Of a stretch of DNA of 64,000 bases, positions 23,598-33,925 are shown piece by piece. This DNA comes from Aphanomyces cochlioides. Its lineage: Eukaryota > Oomycota > Saprolegniomycetes > Saprolegniales > Verrucalvaceae. The stretch spans positions 1,488,001 to 1,552,000 of the forward strand of contig JAHQRK010000019.1 of NCBI GenBank assembly GCA_019828595.1, given 5' to 3'. Each line of letters starts with the position of its first letter. Positions within the stretch are counted from its first letter, which is position 1. Below the pieces are notes generated by a model that saw nothing but the letters and a program-made list of their open reading frames with translations, was not told where the DNA came from and made no database searches. A program made the translations under genes and the position numbers.

Positions 23598-23875
23598 AAA
23601 TTGACCAACTCTACTAGGAGTTAAGGTCACTAGAAGAGGAACTTACAGTGTTTCCCAAGAAGGTACTGACTCGACACTCACAAAAGGAGTACAAGCACGA
23701 CTGTAATGGTGTTCGTTCTAGGCGGTCTTCCTTCTTGTCTTGTAAGGCGCAGCCAACAAAATAAAACCGGGCAGACGAGTAAAAGGACAGACGGCGGCGG
23801 GGACGGCTGTGTAGGACGCGGAGGTTGAAGGCGGCAGCAAGGACGACTTCGGTAGCGCGGGTTGGGCTCGTAACC

Positions 23876-24078
23876 TATAAGAGGTTGAATGGAAAGTGTA
23901 TTAGAACTTATGGAAGAGCTAGAGATGTGCTAAAGATACGCTAGCTAGAGTATATGCATAATGAGGATGAAGTTTAACAGAGAAGCAAACAGAGAATAGT
24001 CAGAAGAGAGAATTTGCTTTGCAATGAAAGGTAAGATAGAACGTCTCGATCTCTTCTTCAACGTTGTGAGCTTCAACA
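23876..24078 (-). repeat. 5' LTR of copia copy 1
   Basis: 203 bp, the reverse complement of the LTRs at 56613-56815 and 62006-62208. The outer end is followed by the CAAAC target duplication. Confidence 0.9.
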
Positions 24079-25611
24079 CAAACAGCCAACACAGCGACGA
24101 TCAAAATGGGCGATATGTTTGCTGAGGAGGTCCGTGACGTCCTCGTCCTTGTCCAATTGCCAGTGTTGGTTGACGCGCAAACTAATGTCCCCGACTTGGA
24201 CTTTCGAATTCGATGTCAAAATTTCCGCAAATTTTTCCGAATTTTGCGGATATTTTTTAAAAATATGCGGAATTCTGAAAGCACTGGTCCGCAGGCTTTT
24301 TCCGCAAAACGCGGAAGTTGAGGAGGGCCATTCCGCAAAATGTCGCTTCGAGATCAATGGTAAGTAAGGTAGATCGATCTTGGTTAGTGTGCGATGCACA
24401 GAGGAAGCTGGTCTTTTGAACATTTTATTTTTTGCAGCCTCTTCTAACCAAGGAGGCTTGGTATAATACCACATGCACAACGTCCCAGACTGTATCGACG
24501 GCTTCTTGTCAATTGGACTCATTGTTTTCATCCCAAGTCAGTACTTGGAAACATCGTTATTATCTCGCTTCGATATTACGTAGTGTCGTGTCAAGCTTGA
24601 CAAAGTAGAGATTGTTTTGGCACCGAAGAGACTAGGAATAGTTTTATTGACAAAGGTTTTATTGGCTGAAAATATTCTTAAATTCATTTTGATTGGCTAA
24701 TCGTTCAGCACATCGATTGTGCCCACGATGTGCAGAACTCCGGAATACACTCACGGCGGGCCAACATTTTGAGACTTTGACATTTCCAAAACAACAAGAG
24801 CATGGCTTAGAAGCAAGAGATGGGCCCTAGACAGTTTTGGGCAGTACAATTCTTACATTTTTTGTCCTTTGCGGAAATGCGGAAGCACATATAACACTCT
24901 TTCAGCAGCGATAGATATTGATTTAATGCAGCACAACCTTTCAGATACGTTGTGTACTTGATATACTAAACTACTTCGCACATGCTTAGTTCGTTGAAGC
25001 AACCTAGATATACTTTGCGGTCGAGTTTGCGTTAATTTGCGGAAGTCTGACACCCTCAGTCCGCAACTTCCGCTGCGGAAATTGTAACGCTGGTTTTGGC
25101 GTCGTCGATAGACTCAATCGCTTCGCAGGCATCGATTGACCGTCCCCTCAAAGTCACAAACGACAGCGTGGACGATTCAGTGATCGTTCAAAAGCAACGC
25201 GTTGAAGCTGCCGAAGCTATCGACAAGGCGAGGGATCTCGCCGAGATGGGCGATGTCGGTCAAGGTTGGGAGAAGATCAATGCTGCCATCGAACAGATCA
25301 ACGAAGCTACGAGCAAAATGAGCTCGAGTATGCAAGCTCAAAACAAATACATCGTCGAGGAATTGAAGGCGTGCAGTGACAACATGGCGAGCCAGTCTGT
25401 CTACAAAGCACATGGGTATGCCAAGATCTCCCAGGTTTCCCAAGCTCAGAGGATGCAGCGCTCCAACAGCGTTGGCATTGAGGATGCTCTCATGGCGATT
25501 GACGAGACCGACGCTTCAACTGGCAAATACCGCAACGCCGCCAAGCGTTCCATGATGTCCAAGGCTGGCGCTTCCTTTGGCCTCTTCTCCAGCGCCGTCT
25601 CCCGTTCTTAG
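24079..25611 (+). pseudogene. VWA-domain protein, 3' part, interrupted by a small element
   Basis: After the copia element the VWA protein resumes: NTATIKMGDMFAEEVRDVLV and LDFRIR (24079-24219), then an 864-bp insertion (24220-25083), then the C-terminal part IVTLVLASSIDSIASQAS onward to TAG at 25609-25611. The tail is rich in E, A and Q (QRVEAAEAIDKARDLAEMGD, then ATSKMSSSMQAQNKYIVEEL), which matches the helical C-terminus typical of plant and oomycete cytosolic VWA proteins. The 25096-25611 stretch is fully open, so a short transcript from it is possible but is not expected to be functional. A hairpin follows the stop. Confidence 0.7.
24220..25083. mobile_element. Non-autonomous terminal-inverted-repeat element (~864 bp) in VWA gene
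   Basis: Removing this segment restores the VWA protein order. Its ends are AATTTCCGCA (24220-24229) and TGCGGAAATT (25074-25083), and further TTCCGC/GCGGAA words cluster near both ends. Inside, ATGTCGCTTCGAG (24339) leads to a GTAAGTAAG...TTTTGCAG intron-like segment and a short open stretch, so it may hold gene debris. No clear target duplication was found, so the superfamily is unknown and the boundaries are approximate. Confidence 0.5.
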
Positions 25612-25667
25612 GCTCTTATTTGCATAATCTATCTCATCCTTAGAATAAGCTTTTCCACCTGACCATT

Positions 25668-25700
25668 GGATTGACGACAAAATGTACTTGTCGTCAATCC
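25668..25700 (+). terminator. Perfect 13-bp hairpin downstream of VWA gene
   Basis: GGATTGACGACAA and TTGTCGTCAATCC are separated by a 7-nt loop, 57 bp after the stop at 25611. It would sit in the 3' UTR as a stable stem; a role in 3' end formation or RNA stability is inference. Confidence 0.4.
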
Positions 25701-25950
25701 TTCCTTTCGGGATGAATCTCTCCGATCCCTCGGCATGCTTTCCATCTATTCACATGCCATGACAGTGAGGAGAGCAAGTAAGCGATGTCGTCTATTGTAT
25801 GCTGAAGACGGTAACGAGTGACGCACTCGACTGGCAAAGGAACTCATGTCTTGCTTTTTGTATTTGTCGTCTCGACGATTTGCAACACAACCACGCGATT
25901 GGCGGATTGTTCCAGCAAACGACCATTTTTGATATTTCCACCAAATCGTC

Positions 25951-26157
25951 ATGAAGGTCTTTGCCTATCTCGCCCTGGTTGCCGCCGCCATTGCCGTCAA
26001 CGCCCAAGATGCAAAGGAAAACAAAGATGTTCGACTCGCTGCGGAAGTCGCTGCTCAAGTGATCGCTGCTGCCGCCCCTGTCGAAGGACGTAGACTCGAA
26101 GAAGCCGACGCAGCTGCGAAGGACGACGACGACGACGACGACGATGATGACGATGAT

Positions 26158-26210
<53 letters not shown>

Positions 26211-26235
26211 CGATGATGACGATGACGACGATGAT

Positions 26236-26266
<31 letters not shown>

Positions 26267-26367
26267 ATGATGATGATGACGATGTCGCCGAACGCCGTCT
26301 TGAAGCCGCCGAAGGCGAAGTCGCTGAAGACAGTGAAGCTGCTCAAGCTGATGCTGGCAAGAAGGAT

Positions 26368-26402
<35 letters not shown>

Positions 26403-26691
26403 CGACGATGATGACGACGATGATGATGATGACGACGACGATGATGATGACGACGACGATGATGATGATGACGACGACGATGATGATGATGACGACGATG
26501 ATGATGATGACGACGACGATGATGATGATGACGACGATGTTGTCGAGGGCGATGTTGCCGCCACGGAAAGCAAAGAATCCAAGAAAAGCAAAGAAGCCAA
26601 GAAAAGCAAAGAAGCCAAGGAAAGCAAAGAGGCCGTGAAAGCTCAATCCAAGGGTTTTGATTTCGACGAACCAGTTGAACACAAGGCTTAA
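25951..26691 (+). CDS. Secreted poly-aspartate protein with Lys-rich tail
   Basis: 246 residues. The N-terminus MKVFAYLALVAAAIAVNAQ is a classic signal peptide with likely cleavage after NA, so the product should be secreted or wall-bound. After an Ala/Glu-rich segment come two uninterrupted aspartate runs of about 54 (codons 58-111) and 58 residues (codons 139-196), encoded by mixed GAC/GAT codons. Each is preceded or followed by an RRLE motif (EGRRLEEAD, AERRLEAAE). The C-terminal part repeats KESKKSKEAKKSKEAKESKE and ends in GFDFDEPVEHKA. Dense acidic tracts suggest binding of calcium or other cations, or a role in the extracellular matrix; this is inference. The RRLEE words are not canonical RxLR motifs. 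Confidence 0.75.
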
Positions 26692-27306
26692 TTTCTGCTA
26701 CCATTGACCTTGTTGTCAAAGTAGTCTAACAGTAGTAATATGTATCAAGGCTCTATTCCTTCTCTTTTCCCATCGTCATGAGCTCCTCTTCTCTCCATGG
26801 CCATCTTGACATCACCGCACTGATCATAAAAATGGCGAAATAAGCACTAAACCGGTTTAAAAGAACATTCTAATTAACGCTACTTTTGTTCTCGTCGGGT
26901 GCCGAGGAGTGGGCACTAAACTGATCCAATACAAAAGTCAAGTGATTGGCGCAATCTTCCGCCCTGTCGCGCTCGGCACTTCATGGCGTCCACCAGTCGC
27001 TTCGGGGGGATTTCATTTCAAGTTTGTATAGCCATCGTGTGGCTGTTTCACAGTCGCATCTGGCTTTCCGGGCCAAAACACGAGAATTTCAGGTTTTGTC
27101 CAGTCAGTTTCATCGTCTCAGTCTGGCTCAATTCAAAAAATCGAGCTGTCTCCTCGGTTTGCTAGTATTTTCCCAGCTTGGAGTAACACCAGATGAAATC
27201 CGATTGTGAAAAATGTGCGTTCAGACCAATGTACCAAAATATATGGGCGCCGAAAGGGTTAAGCATCGATTTAAAATTTTGAATCGATATCTGGGTTATT
27301 TTATTT
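26692..27306. other. Spacer between poly-aspartate gene and histone H3
   Basis: No gene recognised; contains the 3' UTR of the upstream gene and the distal H3 promoter. Confidence 0.4.
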
Positions 27307-27338
27307 GATTGGTCAAATGTATTTAGTATTAACCAATC
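27307..27338 (+). promoter_or_regulatory. Inverted CCAAT-box pair upstream of histone H3
   Basis: GATTGGT at 27307-27313 and ACCAATC at 27332-27338 lie 70-100 bp upstream of the H3 start in inverted orientation. CCAAT boxes (NF-Y sites) are common in histone promoters; use here is inferred from position. Confidence 0.45.
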
Positions 27339-27357
27339 AAAATCGAAATTGAAGTAG

Positions 27358-27819
<462 letters not shown>

Positions 27820-28544
27820 GCATTAACACCTTACCTGCTTTGATTTCAAAATGTCCTCAGCAAGATCATGCGTGTTGAATAGCCATTAATAATTCATGTG
27901 TACTATTACCCTTCATGACGAGAATAGACTTCGCCTTTCTCATCGACTCACGACATGATTGACTGTATGAGGAACGCCAGAGGAACATGAGAACTCACGT
28001 TCGAGAAGAAGACAGGAGATGGAATCAAACACTTGGAAAGAACCAACGTTGGTGAGTGACACTTCCATTTTCCTTTGGAGTGGAAGAAAAGGGCCATTTT
28101 CAGGAAAATTACAGCGAGATAGAACTGAAGGGCTCTGAAGATGCAACAGGAGCTCTGTGAGTAGACTATTGCACAAACACACACACACAAGTGGAGCCAA
28201 AGACATGGAGCAATCACCAGGATTCCATCCAGTGTGTCAGACGGACAATCCTACACCTACTCAATTTTGTACATAAATATATTTATGGCATAACAATAAA
28301 TTATTGCAATAGAGTCCTTGTTCTCAGTTTTCGAGTGGGGGCAACCTTGGCCGAGATGAGATGATGACGCTAGAGTCCTTGACATTGGAAGAGAGCACGC
28401 TCAAGCGTATGTGTTGTCCGTCACTATCTGCGGCACCTGACAACGGATCACTCTCTAGAGTGACTGATTTGTCAAGGATTTTATCGAGCAGCAAGGTTTT
28501 TGGCGCCAAGAATAGGTTTCAAGGTCTTGAGGAAACGCATTGAC
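27820..28544. other. Spacer between histone H3 and Sel1-repeat gene
   Basis: No gene recognised. Contains a short CA repeat near 28177-28190. Confidence 0.4.
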
Positions 28545-30792
28545 ATGTTGGCGCGATTCAGCACGGCATCGAAAGTCTTATCGCCTAGAAGTCCTGAAGC
28601 TGCACAGGTTTCATCCCCTGGAAAGAGAGGTATGCTTCCCATTTCAAAAGACATATGAAGATGTTCTTACAGCAAGCGGCGTTGCTTCGCCGAGGCTTAA
28701 ATTGAGCCTTGATAATCAATCAAGTGACAAGACAGACTTGATTCATGCAGTTCTCACGCAGCTTGACCAACTTATACGTCGAATGGACGAAATAAAGCAT
28801 GCGAAACTTCGTTCGGTGCGCCTTGGCGGTATGTTCGTGTGCTCTTGTCGTTATGTATGACTTTGTCGTCAGGAGAACTCCGAGGATTGCTAGGGAAAGC
28901 AGAAGATGAGCTTAAAGCTCATGCAGATACCTTCAAGAAGCACGAGACATCAGCTGGCTTGAATATACAGCTTCAAAACTTTCAGGCTACCCTATTTGCT
29001 GTTGTTCCCATCATCGATGTGTACGGCTCCTTGATTCTTCGTCACGACTTACTCTCTTCTAGAATCCACGCCAAGAAATTCCTTGTGAATAGCTTTGTCA
29101 AGCGGAACATTCAGTTCGCCTTCCAGGAGATCAGCTCTTACTATTCCTCCCTTGTATTCTTCAAATCTCACTTGTTTTGGCCTTAATTTCCTGGATAGTT
29201 TACTGAGTTATCGCTGGCTGTCGCTAGAGATTCAGGATCAGCTGCAGAAGCTGCCGTGCTGGCAGCATTAAGCCAAAATCAGCAAGTGCCAGAGGAAGTC
29301 GAGGACTATGGTACATTGTCACTCTGCCCTAGTTGGAATCGCTCATGAATTTTGAAGATGCCATGTATCTCACTGCACATCAGTACTATTTTGGCCATGG
29401 CAAAGAGAAGAACGTAGAACAAGCTTTCCGCCTCTACCTAGTTCGTCACATCTCAAAGCTTGGAGTCTTAACGCGCGAAGTAGACTGCTGCAAAGAATAA
29501 GCAAGTAGACGCCATGGTCTGTGTTGGCTGCATGTATCGAGAAGGACTTGCCACCGAAAAAGACCAGGAAACAGCTCTCCAATGGTTTCATCAAGCGGCT
29601 GACAGTGGTTCCATCGATGGAACATATTACCTTGGTCTCCTCTTGGTATGCCTTCCAGTTGAATACTCGATAAACAATGAGAATAGATGGAGAAAGCCGC
29701 TTTGATATCTCATGCGCAAAAGCAGCAAGAAGCGTATGCACAAGCCCATGTCCATCTTGTCCAGTCTGCTTGTCGAGGCTTTGCGTGTGCCCAATTCACT
29801 CTTGGAAACATCTACTTGAATGGCACCATGGGCATACCTGCTGATACAGCAAAAGCCCAGGATTTATTTAAACAAGCGAGCTCGTCAAAGCATGTGCCTG
29901 CCAATGTCGCCCTTGGAAAGATGTTGATGGATCAAGGGGAAAAGTCACAAGCAGCGTATCATTTTAATCAAGCAATTATTCACTCCAAGGAATGCACAGA
30001 GCCATGCATTGTGGAAGCTATGCATCACCTTGGCCGGCTTTATCTTCAAGGTGATGGTGTGCCCAAGGATCTCAAACGTGGCCTCTCCAGCTTGTGTCAG
30101 GTACTTGCATCAGGTTGGATGTCATGAAGGATGGCAATAGGCGGCTAATGCCGGAAATACTTCAGCAAAAGAAGAACTAGCTCAAATCGTACTTGAAGAG
30201 AATCCAAATGAAGCTCTGCAACTGATTCTTGATGTGAATTCGCCCCAAGCAGCGTTTCTCAGGGGGTGCATCTTTGAATCCCCAGGATTTCGCTCGCTCC
30301 AAACGGCGCTTTTCCATTACACAGCCGCGGCAGAGCAAGTTGGATGGAATTCAAGCGTCCTATTGACTATTGGAGCTCTTTAGGGACATGTCCAAGCTGC
30401 CATGCGAGCTGCTTCACTCTTCTATTCAGGCTACAGTGAGTCCAAGTTAGCGCCAAACCGAGCCAAAGCTTTTCACATGTATTCTGTCGCAGCAGTTGCA
30501 AATAACAGTGATGCTTTGAACGCTCTGGGTCTCATGCACGAAGAAGGCATCGGATGTCAATTGGACCTGCAACAGGCAGCAAAATGTTTAAAGCAAGCGG
30601 CCGACCTGGGTAATCCTTATGCGCATTTCAATTACGGGTGTTTACTGCGTGATGGCAAAGGAGTTGAGAAAGATGAAACACAAGCTCATTGGCATTTTCG
30701 ACAAGTAAGTCTCATAAGACGATAAAATCACTTTCTCAACGACGACAATATTGTAGGCAAAACAACTAGGATATCCTCGATCAAATCCATGA
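28545..30792 (+). CDS. Sel1-repeat protein with N-terminal helical domain
   Basis: A ten-exon model with all junctions GT-AG and introns of 38-52 nt keeps one frame for 615 residues: 28545-28629, 28673-28828, 28873-29153, 29199-29310, 29358-29440, 29484-29645, 29687-30100, 30141-30338, 30384-30704, 30757-30792. The first ~200 residues are helical (DLIHAVLTQLDQLIRRMDEI; FVKRNIQFAFQEISSYYSSL) and resemble in outline the four-helix HeLo/MLKL-type bundles that often precede Sel1 repeats. The rest is a series of Sel1-like repeats (AMYLTAHQYYFGHGKEKNVE; ALQWFHQAADSGSIDGTYYL; AQFTLGNIYLNG; AHFNYGCLLRDGKGVEKDE), which form a solenoid for protein binding. An apparent TAG at 30381-30383 falls inside the eighth intron. 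The HeLo/MLKL idea is tentative. Confidence 0.8.
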
Positions 30793-31469
30793 AGATCATC
30801 CTTGGGGGAGTGGGTTCTCAATGAAATTTAGAAATTTTGGCCTTTCGGTCTTTTTGCAAGTGCACTGACGAGAAATTGAGTACCTTTCGCTTTCCTACGA
30901 TGGCAACCTTGTCCATCAATCTTAGAATAAATGCTGAAAATGCACATAATGGCTTGATACTATGGATGACTTCAGGGCATTCTTCAGTGTGCTGCACAAT
31001 TTGATCGTCAAGAATCTTTGAATTGGTTCCAAACTTTCCACAAGCTATTCGGTACTGAATGGTATAATTTGGACCCTCTGGTATCATACAAAATATTTCA
31101 CCACATTTTGAAATTCGAAACTAAAATGTGTGCATACTGCACATTTATTGATGCTAAAGTTTCCAAACAGTTTGGTTGGATATTCTTGGTGAATACTCCG
31201 GCGCAACACACTTCTTCGAAATTAGACTCGGCTAACTTTTTTGCATATTTTGTGGTATTTATCCATAATTTAAATATTTACATTGTAAAATGAAGATTAA
31301 TAATGAGTTGAATATTCAGTATAGATACCTAAGCTATTCTGGCATTTTTCACAGGCGCATCGACGTGACGATATGAAACACAATCGGGTACAAACAAATT
31401 CACATAGAAATTTTCATATAATAAAATAAATTCCACAACACACACAACGCGCTCATTTGTGAACGAACC
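30793..31469. other. Spacer between Sel1 gene and CDC50 gene
   Basis: AT-rich; no supported gene. Confidence 0.4.
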
Positions 31470-32834
31470 ATGCCGTCTGAGAGTCCACCGGCGTCGCGGA
31501 AGCCCGAAGGTACGCATGGAACTGGAAAAGAATGCCAAGGATGAACGTATGTAGACACGCCATTCAAGCAGCAGAGAGTGCCGTCATGGCAGCCCATCTT
31601 CTCGCCCATGTGGGTCATCAGCGCCTTCTTCTTTATTGGAATTGTCTTCCTGCCGATTGGTATTGGATTGTATGCTGAAAGTCGCAAGGTAATAGAGTCT
31701 CTCAAGACATGATGACTGACGACACACTCTTCAATAGCCCATTGACTATCGCGTTCAGTACGACGGCATCGATTGGGACGGTTCAAACCAGAACTCAGAC
31801 AATACCAGACTCACACAACTACCTGGTGCGTCTTGTTACCTCGAAAACAAGACGTACGGGCATACTTTCAACCTGAGCCAACATGGCTGCGTTGTGTCAT
31901 TCACGTTGGATCAGGACGTGAAAGGGCCAATCTTAGTCTTCTACGAGATTGGCAATTTCTCACAGAACTACAAACACTATGCCAAGAGTCGAAGCAGCGA
32001 CCAATTGCGCGGAAAGGACAACCCCGACATTAGCGAATGTCAAGCGTTCACAGACGTAGAGGAAGCCGTCAAGTTTAATTCGTCTGATGCTCCAAATTCG
32101 TACCAGTTGAACCCGTGCGGACTGATGGCCAATACTCTTTTCAATGGTTTGTTCTTTGCTCTTGATTTTATTCATCTTCATGGTAGATATCTTTTGGATG
32201 CATAGCATTGTTTCTCCTGATGGCAAGTACTACAACCAAACAGACTTGTACAACGGCGTGGATGTGCTCAATGTCATGGATCAGTCCAACTTATCGTGGG
32301 ACTCGGATAAGAACAAGTTCAAGAACTATGTCAAACTGGATTCGAGTCAAATGTACCTGTGGGAAAATCCAAAATATGGCTGGATTATTCCATCACGTGT
32401 TGGCCAACAACCCATCATCAATCGGACTGCGTGGACCAAGCCAACGACAACTTATGGAGTCGAGAGTGACCACTTCAAGATTTGGATGCGCGAAGCGGGT
32501 CTGCCATACTTTCGAAAATTGTATGGGCGCATTAATATGGACTTTCCAAAAGGCACAACCATCAGCTTCCTCATTTCAAGCAGTACGTACTCTTCTCCCG
32601 CCAACCTCTGACAACTTCACAGATTTCCCCCTTACCCACATTCACGGTCGTAAGTCGATAGCAATTGCCACCAAGACTTGGCTCGGTGGACAAAATCCAG
32701 GTCTTGCCATCGGATACATTGCCATCGGGGGCATCTGCCTCATTTTGAGTAGTATCTTCTTCGGCAAGCACAAACTGTCCCCTCGGCGACTTGGGGATGC
32801 GAATTACTTGGTCTGGCAGGGCAAGAACGGATAA
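31470..32834 (+). CDS. CDC50: CDC50/LEM3 family, P4-ATPase flippase beta subunit
   Basis: Five exons (31470-31509, 31555-31688, 31738-32146, 32187-32582, 32623-32834), introns 40-49 nt, give 396 residues. The first membrane span is WVISAFFFIGIVFLPIGIGL, followed by a large ectodomain with family motifs (VQYDG, FYEIGNFSQNYKHYAKSRS, LNPCGLMANTLFN, FPLTHIHGRKSI), several NxT/S sites and paired cysteines. The second span, AIGYIAIGGICLILSSIFFG, is near the C-terminus. CDC50 proteins pair with P4-ATPases, are needed for their exit from the ER and help flip phosphatidylserine and related lipids to the cytosolic leaflet. Length and topology match the family. Confidence is high for function; exon ends are inferred from frame continuity. 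Confidence 0.93.
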
Positions 32835-33068
32835 TTTACCTATTTTCTTCATCTTTCTTTTGCGGAATACGCTTATCTGCAGCGATGCAGGCACCCGCCA
32901 AAGTATAACTCTCTCCTCTCCAGACACTTCTGTCTGTCATCTTGAACGCCTTTTCAAAAATGTTTACAGTTTGGCGCCTTTTTCTAAAATACGCACTTAG
33001 TTTAAGAAAAGGTGCGCCTTTCTCCATTATCAAACTTGCATTTTCGAATTACGATATTCATCGAAGAC

Positions 33069-33798
33069 ATGTCGACGCACAATGTGTCCCTGGTTCAAGC
33101 TCTTCTTGGCGGCGCTGTAGTTCGTCTAGCAGAAGATGCAGTCGGCTATTGGTCTCCTGCGACTGCTCCTATTAACTGGTGCGAATCGGACTACGAGGTT
33201 AGTTTGTTCGTCGCCCGAGTTTTGGAACACGATCACGAATCTTGCGTACGTGGTGGTTGGCGGAGCGGCACTTCGTCATCGTGGTCTGTCAATTCGACTC
33301 ATTTGCGCTGCGATCTGTTGCATCCTCACGGGAATTTTTTCAGGTCTATTCCATGCGACTCTGTACCTCGAGTATCAACGTTTAGACGAGGTCTTTGAGA
33401 ATGGCATCCTCATCATTCTGTGTCATGACGACAAGAATGGCGCCATGGCTCTCGCACACTTTGCAATTGCCACGGCGGGTATCTTACATATTGAGTCCAT
33501 TCGATTCTGTGAAATCCATCTCGTCACCATGATCTTCATCACGATCTACAAGTTTGCTAAAGCGGCCACAAATGTCCCTGCAGTCCAACGAGCTATCCAC
33601 ATATCAGCTGCAGCAACTGCCGCCGGATTCGCTTCGTGGCTGGTGGATCGCACATGCTGCCGTCTCGTGTCTACGCCCCATGGCTTTTTTCCATTCAACC
33701 TACAGCTTCACGCATGGTGGCATATCTGGACAGCTTTGGCGCTACATCAAGGATTTGTCGCGTCGCGCCTTTTGAGCCGATTAGCCAAACAAGACTAA
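33069..33798 (+). pseudogene. Alkaline ceramidase (ACER family), single-base frameshift
   Basis: The frame from ATG 33069 encodes GYWSPATAPINWCESDYE, the N-terminal signature of alkaline ceramidases. Downstream the family sequence moves to another frame (EFWNTITNLAYVVVGG; GLFHATLYLEYQRLDE; LQLHAWWHIWTALALH) and runs to TAA 33796-33798. One extra C in the CCC at 33214-33216 accounts for the shift: without it FVA joins EFWNT. The zinc-site residues expected in this hydrolase (His in FHAT, Asp in RLDE, two His in the HAWWH segment) are present, and about seven hydrophobic spans are visible. The enzyme would hydrolyse ceramide to sphingosine in ER/Golgi membranes. The single homopolymer indel may be a sequencing error, so the gene may be functional. 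Confidence 0.8.
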
Positions 33799-33925
33799 TA
33801 CCCTAAAGAAAACAATTACTGCTGTCACCATGAATCGCCGCCACGATCGCGCTTCCTGGAGACACCCTGTGCAACTAAAGCGTGATATTCTGGTTTATAT
33901 AGAGAGCCACCGGCGACGGATGAGG

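Larger units (their letters stand above)
18468..24078 (-). mobile_element. Ty1/copia element with internal inversion (copy 1)
   Basis: The 5611-bp insertion is flanked by CAAAC on both sides (18463-18467, 24079-24083). Its outer ends are both reverse-complement LTR sequence, so the element lies on the minus strand. From 18503 to about 19821 the order is inverted: a plus-sense 3' half of pol (18503-19645), polypurine tract and 163 bp of LTR (19659-19821), then minus-sense pol starting in the middle of the reverse transcriptase. The two breakpoints share GAGC/GCTC, and a few bases are lost at each, which points to an inversion through inverted microhomology after or during insertion. Compare the intact relative at 56613-62208. 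Confidence 0.85.

Noticed and set aside
25951..26691. RRLEE words as RxLR-type host-entry motifs
   Set aside because: The fourth residue is Glu, not Arg, and no EER or effector C-terminus is present.
25792..26719. Long ORFs opposite and in other frames of the poly-aspartate gene (Val/Ile-rich, His/Arg-rich, Met/Thr-rich)
   Set aside because: They are forced by the GAY repeat; only the plus frame has a signal peptide and non-repeat ends.
30381..30383. In-frame TAG in the Sel1 gene as a pseudogene signal
   Set aside because: It falls at the 3' end of a 45-nt GT-AG intron (30339-30383) that keeps phase.
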